Shown: positions 10,859 to 21,149, numbered from the stretch's first letter. The stretch is 64,000 nucleotides of DNA from RPQJ01 sp963777725 (GCA_963777725.1 CAVZRR010000001.1:186001-250000), one strand, 5' to 3'. Notes: generated by a model from the letters alone, not told the origin. Numbers and translations are program-made.

Positions 10859-12907
10859 TCAGGGCGCCTCGATGGCCCCGATGTCGCCCGGGCCGTTCGC
10901 GGGCCGGGCGGTTCCAAGCTGGTCCACGGACAGCCGCTGGACGGTGAGGCGCGGTCCAGTGTTTACCGTCATGCGTATGCCCGGGTTTTCGGCGAGCGCG
11001 CCGCTCGTGAAGAGCATCTGCCAGGCCTCGTCACCGAGCAATTCCGGGCCCTGGCCTGGGATGCCGGCGGCCGCGAGCGCGGCGTCCAGCCGATGCCAGA
11101 ACTCGATATACGGGTGGTTCTCGAGTTCCTTCGGCCAGGTCTCGCCCGGCCCGAAAAATTGCGTGGCCGCGAGCGTGAGGATCGGATCTCCGGCGGGAGT
11201 GCGGTATGGCTGGACTCCGTCGGTGGCGGGGTCCGCATCGGCACTTCGCAGGAAGGCCTCGAAGTCCGCGGTGAACGCAGCGGCGAAACCCGGCAGCGCG
11301 TACCGGCTTTCGATACGCGCGAGCACGATCTCGAGGAAGTCGTCGGTGGCGCCCGAAGAAATGGAGTACTCGGCCAGCGTCTCCGCAATCTCATAGCGGG
11401 ACGCGGGTACCTGGGCCAGCGCGCTGCCGCGCGGGGCATAGTGAAGAACCGCGAATTCGCCTGCTCCGACGCCCACGGACAGGACCGACGTCGAATGAAC
11501 GATGCCGCTGGTGAGGTCGAGCACTTCGGCCGCGTCGACGCCGTCCTGGTCCCCCGCCTTCGGGTAGTGCTTGCGGCTCAGTGACGCCCAGCCCGACTCA
11601 CCGACCGGAACCAGCATCTGGCTGAAGTCGAGCACGCCGAGCCGGTTGTAGCCCGCGCTGCGGAAGTAGAACAGCGAGCCCGTGAAGACGTCGTGTGCAT
11701 AACGGTCGCCGCCGATCTCCTCGACGGTGTTTCCCGCCACGATCGAATGGCCGAGGATCAGGTGCTCGGTCGCGTGCGCGTTGCCGACGGTCGCAGCGAC
11801 GCCGCCCGCGAGATTGCGCCGGCCGAGGCTGTCGGTGCGCGGCACTCCGCGGACCTCGTTCTCGACGATCGTGCAGGCCTCGATCTCGAGGTAGCCGTTC
11901 GACATGTAGACGCCGCCACCGCGCCAGTAACCCATTGCGAGCAGGAACGGGGGAAGACCCGGCGCGGGCTCGACGAGATTTCGCGCGATGGTGCTGTTGC
12001 CGACGCGCAGCGTCTTCCGGTTGCCGATGCTGCCGCCGTCGGAGAACACGCCGCCGCCATAGGTGAACAGGCCGCGGATGCGGTTGCCGGTGATGGTCGA
12101 GTTGTCGATCGTCGAGACGGTGCGGGCGTGGCCGGCGCCGCCGACCGAGTACACGGCGCCACCGGCCGCGCCGGCCCCGAGGGCCGAGTTACCGCTCACG
12201 ATGCAGCCTTCCATGTCCACGATGTCCGCGTACACCGCGCCGCCGAACGCCCCGCGATCCCGGGACGAGTCGAAGTCGCCCTGCACGTGGTTGTCGTACA
12301 GGCGGCAGTCCACGAGGCGCGCGACGCCCCAGACCGCGAGCGCACCGCCGCGGGCCAGCGTCCAAGGCTGGTCTGCCGGGTTCCCGGTCGCGATGTCCTC
12401 GGCAACGCTGTGTCCGCCGGTGATCGCGACGTTGACCAGTGTCAGGTTTCCTTCGACTGCGAGGACACGCGCTGCGGGCTGCGTTCCGCCGGTCCACGCG
12501 AGGGTGATGCCAGCCGGCAACTTCGACGCGTCGATGACGACGTCCTTGCGCGCGACCAGCGCCGAGCGCCCGTAGTCGCGGTCGAAATAGCCGACGAGGT
12601 ACGAGACGGGCCCGCTCGGCTCGTCCCGGATGCCCATGACTTCGCCCTTAAGCAGCGTGTGCTCGTCCGCGACGACCGAGAGGGCAATCGTGCCGCCGTT
12701 CAGGCTGGCGTCGAACTCGATGGGCTGGCCCGGCTCGGCGGCCGCAAGGGCGGAACGCAGCGTGACCGCTCCGGCGGGTGGCGACGTGGTGTCGAGCAGG
12801 CTGTTGACGATGATCGACGCCGGGCGCCCGTCCGGCGAGTTGTTGCTGCCACAGCCGGCGAGCGTGAGAAGCAGCAGGGAAACGAGGGTGATTTCCTTGA
12901 GTCGCAT
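10859..12907 (-). CDS. Large lipoprotein with right-handed beta-helix repeats
   Basis: The 682-residue product has a signal peptide and lipobox (LLTLAGCGS, Cys19), then SIIVNSLLDTTSPPAGAVTLRSALAAA, a form of the TLR-AI motif that opens many secreted parallel beta-helix proteins. The middle carries repeated short turns such as SIVAGN, STIARN, STITGN and GCIVSGNSA, typical of beta-helix coils with aligned Asn and Ser residues. Function is unknown; such proteins often bind or cleave polysaccharide or act as surface structures. It stands alone, with an 81-residue gene upstream-side neighbour on the same strand at 13026. Confidence 0.7.
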   Translation of the reverse strand: MRLKEITLVSLLLLTLAGCGSNNSPDGRPASIIVNSLLDTTSPPAGAVTLRSALAAAEPGQPIEFDASLNGGTIALSVVADEHTLLKGEVMGIRDEPSGPVSYLVGYFDRDYGRSALVARKDVVIDASKLPAGITLAWTGGTQPAARVLAVEGNLTLVNVAITGGHSVAEDIATGNPADQPWTLARGGALAVWGVARLVDCRLYDNHVQGDFDSSRDRGAFGGAVYADIVDMEGCIVSGNSALGAGAAGGAVYSVGGAGHARTVSTIDNSTITGNRIRGLFTYGGGVFSDGGSIGNRKTLRVGNSTIARNLVEPAPGLPPFLLAMGYWRGGGVYMSNGYLEIEACTIVENEVRGVPRTDSLGRRNLAGGVAATVGNAHATEHLILGHSIVAGNTVEEIGGDRYAHDVFTGSLFYFRSAGYNRLGVLDFSQMLVPVGESGWASLSRKHYPKAGDQDGVDAAEVLDLTSGIVHSTSVLSVGVGAGEFAVLHYAPRGSALAQVPASRYEIAETLAEYSISSGATDDFLEIVLARIESRYALPGFAAAFTADFEAFLRSADADPATDGVQPYRTPAGDPILTLAATQFFGPGETWPKELENHPYIEFWHRLDAALAAAGIPGQGPELLGDEAWQMLFTSGALAENPGIRMTVNTGPRLTVQRLSVDQLGTARPANGPGDIGAIEAP

Positions 12908-13025
12908 GGATGTGGCTCGCTGCGCAGCCGGCGATCCGAGAATGGTAGCCGCCGTCGGTCGCCGTGGCGTGAGTGTAATCCCCGGGGCTGACGGCTGATC
13001 CGGCGGGCCGGCAACTCGAGGCGCG

Positions 13026-13289
13026 CTACTTCGAAGGGAGATCCCGCATCCGCCGTTTCAGTGCCAGCAATGCTGCCGCCTCCCAGCCGCCGTCCCGGTC
13101 TGTAATTGCCCCGGGCGGTGGCTCGTGGGAAAGCGATTTCACACGCCCGGCCATGCGCTGCAGCACGATCGTCTCCCAGTTTGGCGACGACGCCATGTCG
13201 CGCTGCTGTCGACGCCGTTCGACGCGCGCACCGTCGTCCTCTGCTGCGGGTTCGCCCGGCCTGGTCCGGTCATCGGACTTACTTGACAT
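13026..13289 (-). CDS. Small hypothetical protein, possibly leaderless
   Basis: An 87-residue hydrophilic protein starting MSSKSDDRTRPGEP and ending LKRRMRDLPSK. I do not recognise a family. The base composition upstream is strikingly AT-rich for this genome. On the coding strand TAGAAT (13301-13296) ends six bases before the ATG, with no Shine-Dalgarno, so a leaderless mRNA is plausible. It is divergent from the symporter gene at 13398. Confidence 0.5.
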   Translation of the reverse strand: MSSKSDDRTRPGEPAAEDDGARVERRRQQRDMASSPNWETIVLQRMAGRVKSLSHEPPPGAITDRDGGWEAAALLALKRRMRDLPSK

Positions 13290-13295
13290 ATAAAA

Positions 13296-13301
13296 ATTCT
13301 A
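13296..13301 (-). promoter_or_regulatory. Candidate -10 box for the 87-residue protein
   Basis: TAGAAT on the minus strand lies in the AT-rich patch immediately before the ATG at 13289, which would place the transcript start at or next to the start codon. Confidence 0.35.
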
Positions 13302-13397
13302 GCGCCAGCCCAGTCTCCGCACCGCGAACGTCGTCACACCCTTCGCCCGTCACCCGGCTGAATTGGCGGCACGCAAAACGCGCTGTTAGCATCCGGC

Positions 13398-14726
<1,329 letters not shown>

Positions 14727-14802
14727 GGCCTGCGCCGAGGCCGACGGCGATTTATGCTTGGGCCGTGGCCGGACCACTGTCGCCGGCGCTGAGGAGGTGC
14801 CC

Positions 14803-15720
14803 GTGAACGCACTTCGCAACATCCTCGTGCTGATGGAGCCCGGCAGCGAGGCGCAACCCGCTTTCGACGCCGCGCTGGTGCTCGCGCGACGCGCCGGCGC
14901 GCGTCTCGAGTTGCTGATGACGGATTACCAGGACCTGCACACGGCCTATTTCTCGCCACCGACGGCGACCTTTCAGGAGTTCCACGAGACGGTCATGGCG
15001 GCCCACCAGGCGGTGCTCGAGCGGTACTCGGCGCGCGCGGCAGCCGAGGGCGTGCCGACCATCTGCGAGGCACTGTGGGGCACCCCGTTCCACGAGATGG
15101 TGCTGGCGCGCGTCGCCGCGACCCGGCCGGATCTCGTCGTCAAGCACAGCGTCCATCACAATCGCATCGAGCGCACGCTGTTCACGGGCTCGGACTGGCA
15201 CCTGATCCGCGATTGTCCCGTGCCCCTGCTGCTGGTGAAGGATCCGCCGCGGCTCGAGGCGCCGAGGATCCTTGCTTGCGTCGATCCGCTGCACGCGCAC
15301 GACAAGCCGGCGGCGCTCGACCACCAGTTGCTGCAAACGGCGAAGACGCTCGCCGAGCAGCTCGGCGGCGAAGTCCATGCGCTGCACGTGTTCTCGATCC
15401 CCACGCCGGTGACCGTGGTCGGTGACGCGTACATCGCTGCCGCCGCCGTGCCGCCCGCGGCGGGCACGGTCGAGTCCGCGGCGGCCGCGTTCCGTCGCCT
15501 GATGGCCGATCACGCGCTGCCTGCCGGGCGAGCGCATCTCAGGGTCGGCAGCCCGGCGCGCGAAATCCTCGCTGCGGTGAAAGATCTCGATGCGGGGATC
15601 GTGGTAATGGGCGCGGTGTCTCGGGGGCGCCTCGATCGCTGGTTCGTCGGCAATACGGCCGAGGCCGTGCTCGACCGGCTGCCGAGCAGCGTCTGGGTCG
15701 AAAAGCTGCCGCAGGCTTGA
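14803..15720 (+). CDS. Tandem-domain universal stress protein
   Basis: About 305 residues from the GTG at 14803, which has a strong GAGGAGG at 14790-14796; earlier in-frame starts lack one. Domain 1 begins LRNILVLMEPGSEAQPAFDAA and domain 2 covers roughly residues 155-305. The end carries the Usp nucleotide-loop pattern G-A-V-S-R-G...GNTAEAVL. The double-domain layout is like UspE. It is the first gene of a stress-related group that includes HPF and a second PRPP synthetase. Confidence 0.88.
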   Translation: MNALRNILVLMEPGSEAQPAFDAALVLARRAGARLELLMTDYQDLHTAYFSPPTATFQEFHETVMAAHQAVLERYSARAAAEGVPTICEALWGTPFHEMVLARVAATRPDLVVKHSVHHNRIERTLFTGSDWHLIRDCPVPLLLVKDPPRLEAPRILACVDPLHAHDKPAALDHQLLQTAKTLAEQLGGEVHALHVFSIPTPVTVVGDAYIAAAAVPPAAGTVESAAAAFRRLMADHALPAGRAHLRVGSPAREILAAVKDLDAGIVVMGAVSRGRLDRWFVGNTAEAVLDRLPSSVWVEKLPQA

Positions 15721-15727
15721 GCCGAGT

Positions 15728-17317
15728 CTAGGCGGGCAGGCTGCGAAGCCGCTCGAGCACCGTGGCGGCCGGCGAGGCTTCCGTCGTGTCCACCTCGATC
15801 AGACGCGTCCGTTCGCAGTCGTCGAAATCTTCCCACCAGGACGGCTGTCGCTGCAGCACGTCGAGCCCGGCCTCCGACGCGTCGCTGCGGGTTGCGCTGC
15901 GCGCGATCACGCGTTCCCGCAGCGTGTCGGGCGGCGCGTGGCAGTGGACGAGGGCGGCCCGGGCGTGGATAGACTCCGCCAGCGCAAGAAAACGCAGCCT
16001 TTCGTCGCGCCGCAGGAACGCAGCGTCGACGATGATCGACTCGCCGCCGAGCAGCGCGGCTGCGGCGCATTCGTGCAGTCGATCGTAGGTCCGAGTCGTG
16101 TAGTCGCGCGTGTAGATGCCGGCATCGGGCGGGGACCCCGAGTCTGCTTCCGGCGCGAGGCCGGCGAGGCGCTTGCGCTCGACGTCGGAGCGCACGTGCA
16201 GCGCCTGTAGCGGCTCGCGCAGCTGGCGCGCCAGCCACGTCTTGCCGGATCCCGACAATCCGCAGGTGATCACGAGGACGGGCGCGCGCTCCCGGATCCG
16301 GCCGTCCGCCCAGGCGAGGTAGCGCGAGCACTCTGCAATCGCCTTGGCTCGCGACGGCGCGTCCACCGCGACCTGCAGCGCACGCAGCGCGGCGACCTTG
16401 GCGCGCACCAGTGCACGATAGGTCTCGTAATACTGCAGCAGGGGCAGGCCGGCAAAATCACCGAGCGTCTCCAGCCAGGCCTGCAGCGCCGCAAGTCGCA
16501 GGTCGTCGCGGCCGCGCTCCGCAAGATCCATCACCAGGAAGGCGATGTCGTTGACGACGTCGATGAACCGCAGCCCGGGGTCGAACTCGATGCCGTCGAA
16601 CGGCGTGAGACGCTCCTGCCAGCGCACCACGTTGCCGCAGTGAAGGTCGCCGTGGCACTCGCGGACCCAGCCCTCTTCGCGACGCTCGCGCAGCAGTGCG
16701 CTGCGCGCTGCGTGCAGGCTCGAGAGCCGTTCTTCCAGGGACTGCAGTGCATCGCGCCATGCTGCCGCTTCGGGAAGCCGGCGCAGCTCGGCAAAATTGT
16801 CGAACGTGACGCGCTGCACGACCTCCGGCGAACCGTAGGTTGTGCCGGGCGCGGCAGGGGCCGCGCCGAGGTGCAGGCGCGCCACGCTTGCGCCCAGTGC
16901 CTCCAGGTCCCGTGCGGTCACCGCTCCGGAGTCGAGCAGCGCGACGAGCTCGTCGTGCGCCGCGAATTGCCGCATACGCACCGCGTATTCCAGCGCCCGT
17001 CCGCCGCCATCCACGCGCGGTGCCGAGACGCTGCCCCCGATCATGCTGACGCCGAGGTAAAGATCGGGCGCGTGCCGGCGATTGAGCCGGACTTCCTCCT
17101 CGCAAAACTCGTGACGGTGCTCCAGCGTCGAGTAGTCGAGGAAGCTGAGCCGGATCGGCTTCTTGAGCTTGTAGGCGATTTCCCCGGTCAGCAGCACCCA
17201 GGAGATGTGCGTCTCCACGAGACGGATGGGCTCGGTGACCGGATGGGGATAGGCTTCGGCGCGCAACATTCCGGCGGTGAGGTCGGAAGCCGGTGCTGGC
17301 AACGCGCCGCTCGTCAT
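15728..17317 (-). CDS. APH-fold kinase fused to an AAA/P-loop kinase domain
   Basis: The 529-residue protein has an N-terminal aminoglycoside-phosphotransferase-like domain (catalytic HGDLHCGN at residues 222-229, metal-binding D in FDGIEFD) and a C-terminal zeta-toxin/AAA_33-like domain with Walker A GLSGSGKT (353-360). This two-domain family is widespread in environmental bacteria and often near usp genes; real substrates are unknown and drug resistance should not be inferred. The start ATG at 17317 gives MTSGALPAPASD. A separate APH-only paralogue lies at 18864. Confidence 0.85.
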   Translation of the reverse strand: MTSGALPAPASDLTAGMLRAEAYPHPVTEPIRLVETHISWVLLTGEIAYKLKKPIRLSFLDYSTLEHRHEFCEEEVRLNRRHAPDLYLGVSMIGGSVSAPRVDGGGRALEYAVRMRQFAAHDELVALLDSGAVTARDLEALGASVARLHLGAAPAAPGTTYGSPEVVQRVTFDNFAELRRLPEAAAWRDALQSLEERLSSLHAARSALLRERREEGWVRECHGDLHCGNVVRWQERLTPFDGIEFDPGLRFIDVVNDIAFLVMDLAERGRDDLRLAALQAWLETLGDFAGLPLLQYYETYRALVRAKVAALRALQVAVDAPSRAKAIAECSRYLAWADGRIRERAPVLVITCGLSGSGKTWLARQLREPLQALHVRSDVERKRLAGLAPEADSGSPPDAGIYTRDYTTRTYDRLHECAAAALLGGESIIVDAAFLRRDERLRFLALAESIHARAALVHCHAPPDTLRERVIARSATRSDASEAGLDVLQRQPSWWEDFDDCERTRLIEVDTTEASPAATVLERLRSLPA

Positions 17318-17414
17318 GGCAATTCGTGGTCCGGGTGCGTTCGTGCGTTTGTGTCCGCTTACGCCGGATTCCGGTCTCGCCCGGAGGCATCCGATGAGTG
17401 TACGCTTGCTGCGC

Positions 17415-17442
17415 TTGCGGTGGAGTCTGCGGCCAATACTTA
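17415..17442 (+). promoter_or_regulatory. Possible promoter of hpf
   Basis: TTGCGG (17415-17420), a 16-base spacer and TACTTA (17437-17442) lie in the divergent gap between the APH-AAA gene and hpf, about 72 bases before the hpf start. Confidence 0.3.
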
Positions 17443-17513
17443 TTCTCGGGCGCGGGCACCGTTCGACAATGAAGCCGTCCCAGTCGGGACGAGACTGCGG
17501 AGGAAAAAATATC

Positions 17514-17867
17514 GTGACCATTCCCGTCCAGATCACCTTCCGCCACATGGAATCGTCCGCCGCCGTCGAGACGCGAATTCGCGAGCTCACGGATCACCTC
17601 GGCACGTTCAGTGATCGCATCCAGGGTTGCCGCGTCGTGCTCGATTCGCCGCACCGGCACCACCACCAGGGCAAGGTCTTCGCCGTCAAGGTGCAACTCA
17701 CCGTGCCGGGCGAGGACGTCGTCGTCGACATGGAGCGGCCGCAGCGCGACGGCCACGACGACGTGTACGTCGTGCTCCGCGATGCATTCGATGCCGCGAA
17801 GCGGCAGCTGCAGCAGCGCATGGCCAGCCTGCGCGGGGACGAAAAGCGGCACGAGAAGATCGTCTGA
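17514..17867 (+). CDS. hpf: Ribosome hibernation promoting factor (short HPF/RaiA type)
   Basis: The 117-residue protein starts at a GTG with GGAGG eleven bases upstream. It reads VTIPVQITFRHMESSAAVET, then a two-helix, four-strand fold with the basic C-terminal helix DAFDAAKRQLQQRM that contacts the ribosomal decoding region. The length fits the short form without the dimerisation tail. It is separated from the PRPP synthetase paralogue by only four bases, which suggests shared transcription in stationary phase or stress. Confidence 0.88.
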   Translation: MTIPVQITFRHMESSAAVETRIRELTDHLGTFSDRIQGCRVVLDSPHRHHHQGKVFAVKVQLTVPGEDVVVDMERPQRDGHDDVYVVLRDAFDAAKRQLQQRMASLRGDEKRHEKIV

Positions 17868-17871
17868 ATCG

Positions 17872-18867
17872 ATGCACCGACCGTTGATTTTTGCGCCGCA
17901 GGCCAGCGGCCCCTTCGGCGCGCGCGTGGCGGCAGCGGCGGGCGTGACCCTCTCCCCGATGGAGGAGCGCGAGTTCGAGGGCGGCGAGCACAAGACTCGA
18001 CCGCTGGTCAGCGTCCGCGGGGCCGACGTGTTCGTCGTCCAGTCGCTGAGCGGCGACGACGCGGGCAGCGCGAACGACCGGCTCTGCCGCCTGCTGTTCT
18101 TCATCGCGGGCCTCAAGGACAGCGGCGCTGCGCGCGTGACCGCCTGCGTGCCTTTCCTGGCGTACGGTCGCAAGGACCGCCGCACGAAGGAACGCGATCC
18201 GGTGACGCTGCGCTACGTGGCGCAGCTCGTCGAGGCGGTCGGCACGGATCACGTGCTGGCGCTCGACGCGCACAACCTCGCGGCCTTCGAGAACGCCTTT
18301 CGGTGCCCCGTCGATCACCTCGAGGCGGCGCCGCTGATGGCGACTTACCTCGCCGGGCTGTCCACCGACACGCGCGTCTGCATCGTGTCGCCCGACATTG
18401 GCGGAGCGAAGCGTGCGCAGCGCCTGCAGGAACTGCTCGAGGCGCGCACGGGGCGCGAAGTCGGGTTCGCGATCATCGACAAGCGCCGCAGCAGCGGCGT
18501 GGTCTCCGGCGGCGACCTCGTCGTGGGGCCGGTCGAGGGCCGGCATGCGGTGCTCGTGGACGACTTGATCAGCGCTGGCACGACGCTGATGCGCGCGGTG
18601 GCGGCTTGCCGCAAGGCGGGCGCGGTCCGCGTGGACGCGTTTGCGTCGCACGGCGTGTTCCTGCCCGAGGCGGGCCAACTGCTCGGTGCCGAGGGCCCGG
18701 ATCGGCTCGTCGTGACGGACTCGATCCTGCCGACGCGCATCGGCCCGGCCGCCGGGGACCGCCTCGTCGTGCTCGAAGCCTCCAGGCTGTTTGGCGAGGC
18801 CATCCGCCGGATCTGTGCGGGCGAGTCCGTGGTGGCGCTGCGCGAAATGGAGCGCAAGAAGCGCTAG
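17872..18867 (+). CDS. Second ribose-phosphate pyrophosphokinase paralogue
   Basis: About 331 residues. The PRPP-synthetase features are present but diverged from the housekeeping Prs at 6397: AYGRKDRRTKERDPVT for the flexible loop, ALDAHNLAAFENAF for the metal loop (His retained), and VLVDDLISAGTTLMRA for the PRPP loop. It lies directly behind hpf and near a stand-alone phosphoribosyltransferase, so it may serve a stress-specific PRPP pool. The last bases are shared with the convergent APH gene: CTAG at 18864-18867 contains both stop codons. Confidence 0.85.
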   Translation: MHRPLIFAPQASGPFGARVAAAAGVTLSPMEEREFEGGEHKTRPLVSVRGADVFVVQSLSGDDAGSANDRLCRLLFFIAGLKDSGAARVTACVPFLAYGRKDRRTKERDPVTLRYVAQLVEAVGTDHVLALDAHNLAAFENAFRCPVDHLEAAPLMATYLAGLSTDTRVCIVSPDIGGAKRAQRLQELLEARTGREVGFAIIDKRRSSGVVSGGDLVVGPVEGRHAVLVDDLISAGTTLMRAVAACRKAGAVRVDAFASHGVFLPEAGQLLGAEGPDRLVVTDSILPTRIGPAAGDRLVVLEASRLFGEAIRRICAGESVVALREMERKKR

Positions 18868-19871
18868 AGTGCAGCGGCTCGGCGCGCATCCTCGAGTGCG
18901 CCGGCGAGATAGCTGCGCGCCTTGGCTCGCCAGTCCTCTGGGGAACCACCGTCCGCCTCGAGCGAACGCCACGCGTAGAGCTTGGCACGCGTCGCCGCGC
19001 GATGACTGCGGTAGAACTGCAGCAGGGGCGCCGCAATCCGGTCGTCCAGTTGTTTCAGGCACTGGTCCCGTAGCCATCGCCCCTGCAGTAAGTGGCCGAG
19101 CCGGGCGCATTCGAGTTCCAGGAAAGCAAGTTCCTCGGCACGGTCCAGGATGCGCAGGTTGCGGTCGAACTCGAGGCAGTCGATCACGGCCGGCGGATCG
19201 TCGACCAGGATGTGCTCCGGCCGCAGGTCGCCGTGTGCTTCGACGACACAGCCGCCCTCGGCCCGCGAGTCGATCCAGGCGCGGCGGGCGTCGAGAAAAG
19301 CGAGCTGCGCGTCGCGTAGCGCGGCGGACGCCTGCGGCTCGAGGGCTTGCAGCGCCTGGCAATTGGTCGCGACCTGGTGGCGCAGGCGTGCCTCGAGTGC
19401 CGCGCCGTCACTGATCGCCGCCGGCTCGCGCGCATAGAACTGCGTGAGCAGCCCGACGACCCGGGCCAGCGCGAACTCCGGAGCCGCGCCGCGTGCAAGT
19501 AACGCGTCGAGCATGAGCGCGCGGTCGAGACGCCGCATCTCGACGAGCCAGTCAATGGTTTCGCCGGTGCCGCCGATCGCGAGGCGGCCCGATCCGTCTT
19601 GTGTCAGCGGGAGGGTGCCGAGGTACACGTGCGGCGCCAGCCGCCGGTTGAGCCGTACCTCCTCTTCCGAATCGTGGCGTCGCGCCGCGATGGTGCTGTA
19701 GTCCATCGAGTCCCGGCGCACCGGCTTGCGCAGTTTCAGCGCGCGCGGTCCGGCGAGGAACACCCAGGCGAAATGGGTCTCGATCGCCTCGTCGCCCGGT
19801 CCCAGCAACGTCTGCAGGTACGCCACCTTGGCATCGAAGTCGGCATTCGGGGTGACGGTGTCTTCGGACAT
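18864..19871 (-). CDS. APH-fold kinase-like protein
   Basis: A 335-residue paralogue of the N-terminal half of the APH-AAA protein. It has the same FAWVFLAGPRALKLRKPVRRDSMDY and EEEVRLNRRLAPHVYLG segments. The catalytic loop reads HGDLRPEH (213-220): the usual metal-binding Asn is His here, followed by a normal metal aspartate in VIDCLEFDRN. The substitution looks characteristic of a subfamily rather than decay. Substrate unknown. It is convergent with the PRPP synthetase paralogue and divergent from the phosphoribosyltransferase gene. Confidence 0.8.
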   Translation of the reverse strand: MSEDTVTPNADFDAKVAYLQTLLGPGDEAIETHFAWVFLAGPRALKLRKPVRRDSMDYSTIAARRHDSEEEVRLNRRLAPHVYLGTLPLTQDGSGRLAIGGTGETIDWLVEMRRLDRALMLDALLARGAAPEFALARVVGLLTQFYAREPAAISDGAALEARLRHQVATNCQALQALEPQASAALRDAQLAFLDARRAWIDSRAEGGCVVEAHGDLRPEHILVDDPPAVIDCLEFDRNLRILDRAEELAFLELECARLGHLLQGRWLRDQCLKQLDDRIAAPLLQFYRSHRAATRAKLYAWRSLEADGGSPEDWRAKARSYLAGALEDARRAAAL

Positions 19872-19972
19872 GGAATCGGGTCCTGCGACTCGAGCATAGC
19901 ACCTAGGTACTTGCGCGAATGACGCGGGCATTGCGCGGTCGGAACATCCATGGCGGAACAGCGGAGGTCCGT

Positions 19973-20656
19973 ATGCGCCGGATTTACGTCGATCGCGCGG
20001 ATGCCGGGCGAACACTGGCTGAATCCTTGTCGGCGTGGCGGTCGGCGCCCGAAACCGTGGTGCTCGCCTTGCCGCGGGGTGGGGTGCCGGTCGCTTACGA
20101 GGTCGCAACCGCGCTCGCGTTGCCGCTCGACGTGCTGGTGGTGCGCAAGCTCGGCCTGCCGTCCCAGCCCGAACTTGCGATGGGTGCCATTGCGAGCGGC
20201 GGCGCAATCGTGCTCAACCGCGACGTCCTGCGCTACCTGCACGGTGGCGACGACGCGCTCGAGTCGGTACGCATCCGGGAAACTGCGGAACTGATGCGAC
20301 GCGAACGGCAATACCGTGGCGACCAGCCGCCGCTCGAGATGTCGGGCCGGACAGCCATCGTCGCCGACGACGGGCTCGCTACCGGGGCGACCATGGAAGC
20401 CGCAGTCCGTTCGCTGCGATCGCTCGGCGCGAAACGGATCATCGTCGCGGTTCCGGTGGCCTCGGTCGAGGCACGCGCACGTGTTGCGGCGGTCGCCGAC
20501 GAGGTCGTGTGCCCACACACGCCGGAGTTCTTCAGCGCCGTCGGACAATGGTACCGGGACTTCGACCAGACCTCGGACGACGAGGTGCGCGATCTGCTGG
20601 AACGCGCGCGTGCTACGCTCGCCTCACCAGCCGGACGCGGCGGAGGTGATCCATGA
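19973..20656 (+). CDS. Phosphoribosyltransferase family protein
   Basis: The 227-residue product has the type I PRTase PRPP-binding loop in AIVADDGLATGATMEAA and an N-terminal VLALPRGGVPVAYEVA segment, as in the PRTases often encoded near usp genes. GCGGAGG at 19961-19967 favours the ATG at 19973 over the longer reading from 19919. The base acceptor is unknown. It shares an ATGA overlap with the following cupin gene. Confidence 0.85.
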   Translation: MRRIYVDRADAGRTLAESLSAWRSAPETVVLALPRGGVPVAYEVATALALPLDVLVVRKLGLPSQPELAMGAIASGGAIVLNRDVLRYLHGGDDALESVRIRETAELMRRERQYRGDQPPLEMSGRTAIVADDGLATGATMEAAVRSLRSLGAKRIIVAVPVASVEARARVAAVADEVVCPHTPEFFSAVGQWYRDFDQTSDDEVRDLLERARATLASPAGRGGGDP

Positions 20657-21033
20657 GCGAACTCGGTCCCGAAGTGATCAAGATCGACGAGTTCAGCGGC
20701 CGCGAGGATGCGCTCGAGCTCGACCCCGCGCGGCTCGCGCCCGGTGCCGCGATGCCCGCCCAGTTCGTGCGCAACCTGTTCACCGACGACACCGGGCGGT
20801 TCTTTGCCGGCATCTGGCGCAGCAGCCAGGGCGCCTGGCACGTCTCGTACACCGAGAACGAGCTCTGCGTGCTCACCGAAGGCCGCGTGCGGATCTCGGA
20901 CGACCACGGCCGATCCTGGACGTTCGGTCCGGGCGATTGCTTCGTGATGCCGGCCGGGTTCCGCGGACTCTGGGAAGTCCTCGAGCCGGCCCGCAAGTTC
21001 TACGCGATCTTCGAGCCCGAGGCCGCCGTCTGA
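20653..21033 (+). CDS. Cupin-domain protein
   Basis: A 126-residue single-cupin protein. The beta-barrel core runs from FFAGIWRSSQGAWHVSYTENELCVL to SWTFGPGDCFVMPAGFRGLWEVL, similar to the DUF861/ethanolamine-type cupins in which the usual metal histidines are partly replaced. It is translationally coupled to the phosphoribosyltransferase gene. The ligand is not evident. Confidence 0.8.
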   Translation: MSELGPEVIKIDEFSGREDALELDPARLAPGAAMPAQFVRNLFTDDTGRFFAGIWRSSQGAWHVSYTENELCVLTEGRVRISDDHGRSWTFGPGDCFVMPAGFRGLWEVLEPARKFYAIFEPEAAV

Positions 21034-21133
21034 TACAACTGGCCGCGTGCCAAACCGGTGCGTGATTGCCACCTTGCCGCGCCAGGGCGGTGCGTGGACG
21101 GGTAAATCCCACCAGCTTTCGGCGTCTTTTCAA

Positions 21134-21149
21134 TGGCACGATTCCTGCA
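21134..21149 (+). promoter_or_regulatory. Sigma-54 (-24/-12) promoter for the TorF-type porin
   Basis: TGGCACGATTCCTGCA matches the sigma-54 consensus, with GG at 21135-21136 and GC at 21147-21148 separated by exactly ten bases. It lies 118 bases before the porin ATG in the only spacer available, so it most likely drives the porin gene. Confidence 0.65.

Noticed and set aside
15728..19871. Aminoglycoside resistance function for the two APH-like proteins
   Set aside because: Only the fold is shared. The context is stress genes, the sequences belong to environmental families of unknown substrate, and one has an altered catalytic loop.
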